From: an uncultured Oscillibacter sp.
GTDB lineage: Bacteria; Bacillota; Clostridia; Oscillospirales; Oscillospiraceae
Direction: 5' to 3'
Assembly: GCA_947245315.1 (NCBI GenBank)
Contig: CAMXNV010000050.1
Span: 1 to 12,014 of the forward strand
DNA length: 12,014 bases
Part shown: in pieces, positions 7,656 to 12,014 of the stretch
How positions within the stretch are numbered: the stretch's first letter is position 1
Layout: each line of letters opens with the position of its first letter
Notes under the pieces: generated by a model
The model's database searches: none
What the model saw: the letters and a program-made list of their open reading frames with translations, nothing else
Told to the model about the DNA's origin: nothing
Made by a program: the position numbers and the translations under genes

Positions 7656-8786
7656 TTACAGCACCTCGTCCGCCGTGGCGGAGGCATACTGCGTATTCAG
7701 CTCCTCCACGGTCTTCAGGATGGCGTCCAGGTCCACCTCGGGGAAGGAGCTGCGGAACCACTCATAGGTGGCCTGGGTCTTCTCGATCCAGGGAGCCCGG
7801 GAGGCCTCGTCGTGCAGGTCGTTGATTACCATGCCGTTTTCAATGCAGCCGTCCCGGCAGCGTCCGTTCTCCTCCCGGGCCCGCTCCATGCAGTAGCTCT
7901 GCATCTGGGCTCCGGCCTCGTCCAGCACGGCCTGGAGGTCCTCCGGCAGGGAGTAATACAGGTCGGCATTGATGGACAGGGGGCACACGTCGAAGAGGAG
8001 GCCCAGGGAGGTGGTGTACTTCTGTACCTCATAGTATCCGGAGTTGTAGTTCGTGATATAGCCGTTCATCTGCCCGTCGATGGCCCCCTGCTGCAAGGCG
8101 GTGTAGACCTCGGTGAAGGACATGGGCAGCGGGGAGGCGCCCAGGTCCGTCCAGATCTGGAGCAGCACGTCCGACTCCTGGCAGCGGATTTTATAGCCCT
8201 TGACGTCGTCCGGGGTCCGGATGTCCTTGTTGGAGGTGAAGGTGAAGAAGCCGTTGTCGATCAGGCCCAGGATATGGACGCCCACGTCGGTCTCAATCTG
8301 CTTGCGGATGACCTGGCCCTGCTCGGTGTCCATGAAAGCATAGGCCGCGTCCCGGTTGTCAAACAGGAAGGGCAGGTTGAAGAACTTCAGCTGGTTGGAG
8401 AAGTTGGCATAGATGGGATTTCCGCACTCCACGATGTCGTTGTTTCCCATGCTGGTGGCCTCCAGCATGGAGCGGGGATCGCCCAGCTGGTTCGCGGGAT
8501 AGAGGTCGATGTGAATCCGGCCCTCGGACCGCTCCTCCACCTTCTCGACGAAGAAGCGCTCCGTCTGGGTGACCAGGTGGTCCTCCGTCACCGTGCCGCT
8601 CATTTTCAGGCTGTACTCCGGGGTTCCGGCGGGCTTCTCCTCCCCGCCGGAGGACGCGGGCGCGCTGGACCCGGCGGGCTTGGAGCCGGAGGAGGAAGAC
8701 TCTCCCCCTCCGCAGGCCGCCAGGGAAAGCGTCAGCGCCAGGGCGAACAGCAGTGCAAGGGACCTTTTCAAAACGCTCTTTTTCAT
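7656..8786 (-). CDS. dctP: TRAP transporter solute-binding lipoprotein, DctP family
   Basis: Extracytoplasmic substrate-binding protein that captures the solute for DctQM. It has 376 residues with a lipoprotein signal: MKKSVLKRS, a hydrophobic core, and lipobox LAAC with Cys25. A Ser/Gly/Ala linker to about residue 55 tethers it to the membrane, as expected in a Gram-positive. The mature domain has the DctP pattern: FFVEKVEERSEGRIHIDLYP (about 78-97), the carboxylate-binding arginine Arg201 in DDVKGYKIRCQ, and TALQQGAIDGQ (229-239) followed by YYEVQKY (251-257). That Arg argues for an organic-acid ligand. The usual acidic residue after DGQ is Met here. I chose the ATG at 8786 because AAGGAGA lies 7 nt upstream. 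The 289-bp gap back to the VOC gene holds small imperfect hairpins (e.g. 8905-8911 with 8935-8941) but no convincing promoter, so transcription probably comes from the sigma-54 promoter beyond the VOC gene. Confidence 0.95.
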   Translation of the reverse strand: MKKSVLKRSLALLFALALTLSLAACGGGESSSSGSKPAGSSAPASSGGEEKPAGTPEYSLKMSGTVTEDHLVTQTERFFVEKVEERSEGRIHIDLYPANQLGDPRSMLEATSMGNNDIVECGNPIYANFSNQLKFFNLPFLFDNRDAAYAFMDTEQGQVIRKQIETDVGVHILGLIDNGFFTFTSNKDIRTPDDVKGYKIRCQESDVLLQIWTDLGASPLPMSFTEVYTALQQGAIDGQMNGYITNYNSGYYEVQKYTTSLGLLFDVCPLSINADLYYSLPEDLQAVLDEAGAQMQSYCMERAREENGRCRDGCIENGMVINDLHDEASRAPWIEKTQATYEWFRSSFPEVDLDAILKTVEELNTQYASATADEVL

Positions 8787-9075
8787 GTTCAAATCTCCTT
8801 TTCTTTTTTGTTGGGCCCGTCTCCGAACGCTCAAGCGCGCGTCTCTCAGGCAACTCCCGCCTGGAGAGCCCCGCGTTTGATGGCTGGGAACAGGTCCCGG
8901 TTTCCCGTTTTATGATCTCAGCGGCCTCCGCCGCAAAACGGTTCAGGGTCGGCGCGTCCATGGCCCTCTGCTTGGGCCGGGGGTGGTTCCCGTCCTGTGA
9001 CCGGACCGGCTTGACGGCGGAAGCAGCGCCTTCCGGCGGCCCGCCCGTCCGGCTCTAAGTTGCCTCCTCTCCCCG

Positions 9076-9558
9076 TCACGGGCGGTAGGCCGTGGCGTTT
9101 TCCAGAATCTCCAGCACGCCGGGGACGCCGTCCAGCTTCGCGTAGAAGCAGCGGCGGTAGCCGTTCTGAGGATCGTTCGCCTCCGCCTCGAAGACGAAGA
9201 CCGCGCCCAAGCGCCGGAACTCCTCCCGGCAGGCCTCGTACTCATCGGTGCAAAAGGCGGCGTGGTTCATGGCGTCCCCGGCGCTCAGGAAGGAGAGGTA
9301 GTGGAACCCTCCCGGGGAGAGGGGCTGGATATACTCAAAATACACGTCGCCCTTGACGGGGCACATGGCAATCTTCAAAGACAGGTTTTCTATGGGCATC
9401 CCGCAGGCGCGGGCCCGCACGGGGGTGAAGACGTAGGAGCTCACCTCCTCCGCGCAGCAGAGGGTCTCCTGTAGGGCGCGCAGGCAGCGGTCCACATCCT
9501 CGACCACATAGCCCACATGGGTTCGCGGGGTTAGCTTTTCCCAAATATTCAAACGCAT
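9076..9558 (-). CDS. VOC-family (glyoxalase/methylmalonyl-CoA epimerase-fold) metalloprotein
   Basis: Small vicinal-oxygen-chelate protein, 160 residues, with two beta-alpha-beta-beta-beta modules. The four metal positions of the epimerase-type site are visible: His14 (THVGYVV), Glu75 (YFEYIQPL), His99 (MNHAAF) and Glu150 (VLEILE). It is therefore probably an active epimerase, isomerase or lyase and not merely a binding protein; the substrate is unknown. It is the first gene after the leftward sigma-54 promoter, about 75 nt from the predicted transcription start. The start is uncertain. ATG 9558 has GGAG only 4-5 nt upstream, while the in-frame TTG two codons later (9552) has GGAGAG 6 nt upstream. 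Longer versions would begin inside the promoter and are rejected. Leading a transporter operon suggests it acts early on the imported solute. Confidence 0.85.
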   Translation of the reverse strand: MRLNIWEKLTPRTHVGYVVEDVDRCLRALQETLCCAEEVSSYVFTPVRARACGMPIENLSLKIAMCPVKGDVYFEYIQPLSPGGFHYLSFLSAGDAMNHAAFCTDEYEACREEFRRLGAVFVFEAEANDPQNGYRRCFYAKLDGVPGVLEILENATAYRP

Positions 9559-9642
9559 CTCTCCATTCTTTCTTCCCTGTTTCGAGCAAGACCGCTGTGG
9601 TTGGCAGCTGTGGCCGGCGGGACCGCGTTCTGCCTGATTATT

Positions 9643-9660
9643 AAGCAAAACACATGCCAA
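9643..9660 (-). promoter_or_regulatory. Sigma-54 (-24/-12) promoter for the VOC-TRAP operon
   Basis: Minus strand reads TTGGCATGTGTTTTGCTT: GG (9658-9657), exactly 10 nt, then GC (9646-9645). This matches the TGGCAC-N5-TTGC consensus except for T in place of the last C of TGGCAC. Predicted transcription start is near 9634. Confidence is raised by the activator gene in the same operon and by the mirror-image promoter at 10219. Confidence 0.88.
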
Positions 9661-9682
9661 TTTTGCTCTCTGCGGAAATTTC

Positions 9683-9697
9683 CTTCAAAATTGGAAA
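9683..9697 (-). promoter_or_regulatory. Candidate activator site (UAS), copy 1
   Basis: Plus strand CTTCAAAATTGGAAA is the exact reverse complement of 10156-10170. It lies about 25 bp upstream of the leftward -24 element, centred near -56. A partial second copy (AATTGGAAA, 9703-9711) follows with a 14-bp offset, and a TTGAATCAA dyad lies at 9726-9734. Confidence 0.6.
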
Positions 9698-9745
9698 AAC
9701 GGAATTGGAAAATCGAGGGCTCTATTTGAATCAAGGTGTGGAGCC

Positions 9746-9765
9746 CCGGCGGGACCGCCCTCCGG
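9746..9765. repeat. Short GC-rich hairpin
   Basis: CCGGCGGG (9746-9753) pairs with CCCTCCGG (9758-9765) with one mismatch around ACCG. No T-tract follows. Role unknown. Confidence 0.4.
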
Positions 9766-9838
9766 CGAAATCCGTTTCCGGGGAGAAGCCCTCTCCCGGC
9801 GCTGCGGTCCGACAACCAGGTTTAACTGCAACCGGGGG

Positions 9839-9863
9839 TTTTTGTGCCCCGTACACCAAAAAA
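9839..9863. repeat. AT-armed imperfect dyad A
   Basis: TTTTTGTG (9839-9846) faces CACCAAAAAA near 9854-9863. The left arm recurs as GGTTTTTGT at 9911-9919, 74 bp away, and TTTTTGTGC recurs inverted at 9927-9935. Possible operator. Confidence 0.4.
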
Positions 9864-9912
9864 CCCTCAAAAATGCAGATATTTTACTTATTTAGTCGAT
9901 ATTCAAGGGCGG

Positions 9913-9935
9913 TTTTTGTCTCACGAGCACAAAAA
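9913..9935. repeat. AT-armed dyad B
   Basis: TTTTTGT (9913-9919) and ACAAAAA (9929-9935) are perfect inverted arms around 9 nt. The inner CTC/GAG can extend the pairing with one bulged C. It is of a size a dimeric regulator could bind, and lies near the midpoint between the two promoters. Confidence 0.5.
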
Positions 9936-9992
9936 TTTACCTGGCGGGCCTCCCGCTCCCGGCAAAGCCGTGAGAAATATGGAACGCCGGAC

Positions 9993-10018
9993 GTTACAAA
10001 TGTCTCTAAAAACGTAAC
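9993..10018. repeat. Inverted repeat GTTAC / GTAAC
   Basis: GTTAC (9993-9997) and GTAAC (10014-10018), separated by 16 nt. The arms are short, so chance is possible. Confidence 0.3.
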
Positions 10019-10106
10019 ACCTGTAATGAATTGTTTTGCGCTGTAAACCGGCGCTCCCCGCTCCCGGGCGGCCTCCTTCCCCCCTGGCCGTTTGGCGGGG
10101 CCCCTG

Positions 10107-10134
10107 AAAGAACTTCCAAAAGGAGACGTTCTTT
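10107..10134. repeat. Dyad AAAGAAC-N14-GTTCTTT upstream of the rightward promoter
   Basis: Perfect 7-bp arms (10107-10113 and 10128-10134), centred about 125 bp before the predicted rightward start, a usual distance for an enhancer-binding protein. It is an alternative or additional activator site. Confidence 0.5.
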
Positions 10135-10155
10135 ACAATAAAGAGGCCCGTCCCA

Positions 10156-10170
10156 TTTCCAATTTTGAAG
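10156..10170 (+). promoter_or_regulatory. Candidate activator site (UAS), copy 2
   Basis: TTTCCAATTTTGAAG, perfect mirror of 9683-9697, about 49 bp before the rightward -24 element and centred near -83. It is an imperfect dyad in itself (TTC(C)AA facing TTGAA). A GCGGGC/GCCCGC pair (10173-10178 with 10194-10199) brackets an A/T tract between it and the promoter. Confidence 0.65.
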
Positions 10171-10218
10171 AAGCGGGCGCTTAAAAAATTTCGGCCCGCG
10201 CCCCTCCTTCCCGCCGGG

Positions 10219-10235
10219 TTGGCATAAATATTGCT
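10219..10235 (+). promoter_or_regulatory. Sigma-54 (-24/-12) promoter for the transaldolase-family operon
   Basis: TTGGCATAAATATTGCT has GG (10221-10222), exactly 10 nt, then GC (10233-10234). Predicted start is near 10246, giving a leader of about 60 nt before the ATG at 10307. Confidence 0.88.
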
Positions 10236-10306
10236 AAACTTATCTTCCGGTTGGCACGTCCCCGGTCCGGACCCGGCAAATCTGTTTCTTGAGGGGAGAT
10301 TCATCC

Positions 10307-11353
10307 ATGAACTACTTGCAGTGGCTGACCCAGTCCACCCCCACCAAGTTTTGGCACGACTCCGCCATTCCGGAGGAGATAGACGCCGCCATCGGGAACG
10401 GCGCCCTGGGGGTTACCACGAATCCGGTACTGACCTACAAGACCCTCCAGGCCGCGCCGGAGTTCTGGCAGCCCGAGGTTGACAAAATTCCCAAAACGCT
10501 GACGCCTCCCCAGCGGGCGGAGGCGCTTTTGAAAATGGTGGCGGTCTACGCCGCCGGGCGCTTCCGCCCCATCTTCCAGCAGACGGAGGGCGAGCACGGG
10601 TACGCCCTGGGCCAGCTGGACCCCTCCATCTGCATGGACAGCGAGAAGATGATCGAACAGGGCCTCCGCTACGCCTCCTGGGCGGACAACATCTCCGTCA
10701 AGACTCCCTCCATCAAGTCCGCCCTGCCCCTGGTGGAGGAGCTGGCCTCCCGGGGCATCGCCGTGTGCACCACGCTGAACTTCTCCGTCTCCCAGGCCAT
10801 GGCCGTGGGAGATGCCTACATGCGGGGGCGGGCCAAGGCTCTCCAGAACGGCGTCCGGCCCAAGCCCATCTTCGTCGTCCAGCAGGGCGGCCGCCTGGAC
10901 GAGTACCTGGCGGAAACCGCGAAGGACAACGGCATCTCCATCGACCCGGAGGCGGTGCGCTGCGCCGGGAACGCCGTCTGCAAAAAGGTCTACCGGCTCT
11001 TCCGGCAGCGGGGCATCCCCGCCAAGGTCATGCCCGCCGGCCTCCGGGGGGTACACCACCTCACCTCCATGGCCGGGGCCGACATGGTCTTCTCCCTCCA
11101 GGCCCGCATACAGAACATGGTCCTGGCGGAGGACCCGGAGCGGGTGTGCCACGCGGAGGAGGAGATTCCCCCGGAGGTCATCCGGGAGCTGTACAGGATT
11201 CCGGAGTTCGTCCGGGCCTACGAGGAAGGCGGCTTGAAGGAGGAGGAGTTCATCACCTTCGGCGTCACCCAGAAGACCCTCTCCCAATTCCTGTGGACGG
11301 GCTGGGTGCCCCTGGAGACCTATCAGGCGGACGCCTCCGACCGCTGGTTCTAA
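10307..11353 (+). CDS. Transaldolase-family (TAL/FSA) Schiff-base enzyme
   Basis: TIM-barrel class I aldolase/transaldolase homologue, 348 residues. Visible family signatures are Asp18 (FWHDSA), the strand motif GVTTNP (35-40) with Asn39, an acidic QTEGEHG segment (92-98), the predicted Schiff-base Lys132 in NISVKTPS, and CTTLNFSVSQAMA (154-166), which holds the Thr and Ser expected near the active site. The reaction would be transfer or cleavage of a dihydroxyacetone unit between sugars. The divergent sequence and the sigma-54 promoter argue against a housekeeping pentose-phosphate role and for a dedicated catabolic step. I chose the ATG at 10307 because GGGGAG lies 8-9 nt upstream; an in-frame TTG at 10289 lacks a site. 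The last 40 residues (FLWTGWVPLETYQ to the end) look like a family-specific tail. The MDR gene follows after 105 bp with no terminator. Confidence 0.85.
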   Translation: MNYLQWLTQSTPTKFWHDSAIPEEIDAAIGNGALGVTTNPVLTYKTLQAAPEFWQPEVDKIPKTLTPPQRAEALLKMVAVYAAGRFRPIFQQTEGEHGYALGQLDPSICMDSEKMIEQGLRYASWADNISVKTPSIKSALPLVEELASRGIAVCTTLNFSVSQAMAVGDAYMRGRAKALQNGVRPKPIFVVQQGGRLDEYLAETAKDNGISIDPEAVRCAGNAVCKKVYRLFRQRGIPAKVMPAGLRGVHHLTSMAGADMVFSLQARIQNMVLAEDPERVCHAEEEIPPEVIRELYRIPEFVRAYEEGGLKEEEFITFGVTQKTLSQFLWTGWVPLETYQADASDRWF

Positions 11354-11458
11354 CCTTGGGACCTTCTCCGGCGCGGGCGGCCGGTCCGGGACAGCGGACT
11401 CATGGCCTCTGTGCTTCCGGTTAAGAATTAAGAAAACAGATAGGAGTATGTGCGTGTT

Positions 11459-12014
11459 ATGAAAGGCATCGTGAAATTTGCGCTGGGGCCCCAGGGCGTC
11501 GCCCTGCGGGAGCTGCCGGAGCCCGTTCCAAAGGAGGGGGAGCTGAAGGTCAAGGTTCTGGCCGCCTGCATCTGCGGCAGCGACGTCCACGCCATCAACG
11601 ACGAACGGGCCACGGCCATGCCGGTGGTCCTGGGCCACGAGTACGTGGGCCAGGTGGTGGAGACCTGCGCGGACGCGGGCGGCTTTCAGGCGGGGGACTG
11701 GGTCATGACCCTGCCCGCCTGTTACAGCTGCGGCTCCTGCGCCCTCTGCCGCCAGGGCCTGGTCACCCTCTGCCGGGACCGGAAGTCCATCGGCTCCCAC
11801 GTCAACGGCGCCATGGCCAACTATCTCGTAGTCCCGGCAAAATACACCTACCGGCTCCCGGAGGAGGCCCGCACCCGGGAGGACCGCCTCGCCTACGCCC
11901 TGACGGAGCCCCTGGCCTGCGTGGTCCGGGGGGTGTACGAGAAGATCCGGGTGAATCCCGGGGACACCGTGGTGGTCAGCGGCCCGGGCGTCATGGGCCA
12001 GTTCGCCACCCAGG
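11459..12014 (+). CDS. Zinc-dependent medium-chain alcohol/polyol dehydrogenase (3' end outside window)
   Basis: First 185 residues of an MDR-superfamily dehydrogenase, roughly the N-terminal half of a protein of about 340. Catalytic-zinc ligands are Cys38 (CICGSD), His60-Glu61 (GHEYVG) and probably Glu150 (TEPLACV). The structural-zinc cysteines are Cys91, 94, 97 and 105 (CGSCALCRQGLVTLC). The Rossmann loop GPGVMG (175-180) begins the NAD(P) domain before the edge. It most resembles the sorbitol/threonine/polyol dehydrogenase branch; the substrate is unknown. AGGAG (11442-11446) is 12 nt before the ATG, a little far, but no better start exists. It lies 105 bp after the transaldolase-family gene on the same strand with no terminator between, so it is probably in the same sigma-54 transcript. 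Confidence 0.92.
   Translation, partial: MKGIVKFALGPQGVALRELPEPVPKEGELKVKVLAACICGSDVHAINDERATAMPVVLGHEYVGQVVETCADAGGFQAGDWVMTLPACYSCGSCALCRQGLVTLCRDRKSIGSHVNGAMANYLVVPAKYTYRLPEEARTREDRLAYALTEPLACVVRGVYEKIRVNPGDTVVVSGPGVMGQFATQ

Larger units (their letters stand above)
9559..10306. promoter_or_regulatory. 748-bp divergent regulatory region
   Basis: This stretch has no convincing gene. It is clearly more AT-rich than its flanks, with A/T tracts at 9679-9713, 9855-9935 and 10181-10190. It contains a sigma-54 promoter at each end, a mirrored 15-bp element next to each promoter, and several dyads in between (listed separately). Minor direct repeats with a 20-bp period also occur: GATATT at 9878 and 9898, and CTGTAA at 10021 and 10041. 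The layout fits a shared enhancer region with DNA looping toward both promoters. Confidence 0.8.

Noticed and set aside
8359..8961. 200-codon minus-strand frame overlapping the dctP 5' end
   Set aside because: Most of it is a shadow of dctP in another frame; the 55 upstream residues show no domain and the ATG has only a poorly spaced AGAGGG.
8787..9075. Separate promoter for dctP
   Set aside because: No GG-N10-GC match and no paired -35/-10 hexamers of quality; only imperfect hairpins.
9654..10046. 130-codon plus-strand frame inside the intergenic region
   Set aside because: It begins inside the leftward sigma-54 promoter, has no ribosome site, has low-complexity composition and crosses several dyads; no recognisable domain.
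10249..10268. Second TTGGCAC near the rightward promoter as another sigma-54 site
   Set aside because: No GC 10 nt after the GG; the -12 element is absent.
9921..10304. 127-codon minus-strand frame in the intergenic region
   Set aside because: It covers the rightward promoter and UAS, has no ribosome site and no family resemblance.
11448..11462. Mini-ORF M-C-V-L-stop whose stop overlaps the MDR start (ATGA)
   Set aside because: Its ATG is only 1 nt from the AGGAG, too close to initiate; probably chance.
1..12014. CRISPR arrays, tRNA/rRNA genes, insertion sequences, phage genes
   Set aside because: No regularly spaced repeats, cloverleaf-like or rRNA-like stretches, transposase or integrase signatures were seen on either strand.

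Overview
The window reads as a high-GC Firmicute chromosome, most likely a gut member of the Oscillospiraceae (Flavonifractor/Lawsonibacter-like). This rests on GC-rich codon use, strong Shine-Dalgarno sites, TTG and GTG starts and the style of the TrkAH proteins. The taxonomic guess is inference; there is no rRNA or other marker gene here.

Layout. (1) Positions 1-2569, plus strand: the end of trkA and complete trkH, a potassium uptake pair, closed by a strong, probably bidirectional terminator at 2601-2631. (2) Positions 2673-9558, minus strand: six genes which, read in transcription order from right to left, are a VOC/glyoxalase-fold protein, TRAP transporter dctP, dctQ and dctM, a sigma-54 enhancer-binding activator, and an SDR dehydrogenase. 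(3) Positions 9559-10306: a 748-bp, comparatively AT-rich intergenic region with no convincing gene. (4) Positions 10307-12014, plus strand: a transaldolase-family enzyme, then a zinc-dependent medium-chain dehydrogenase cut by the window edge.

The central observation is the design of the intergenic region. Each end carries a near-consensus sigma-54 (-24/-12) promoter with the exact GG-N10-GC spacing. One (9643-9660) fires left into the VOC-TRAP-regulator-SDR block and the other (10219-10235) fires right into the transaldolase and MDR genes. Just upstream of each promoter sits one copy of the same 15-bp element in mirror-image orientation (9683-9697 and 10156-10170), a good candidate for the binding site of the activator encoded at 3523-5556. 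Further dyads lie between them.

Taken together, this looks like a self-contained, substrate-induced catabolic island. A carboxylate-type solute would be imported by the TRAP system and oxidised, reduced or epimerised by the two dehydrogenases. It may also be rearranged by the VOC protein and cleaved or transferred by the transaldolase-family enzyme. The GAF/PAS-bearing activator and sigma-54 would control the whole set. The substrate is not evident from the sequence, and I do not recognise the combination as a described pathway.
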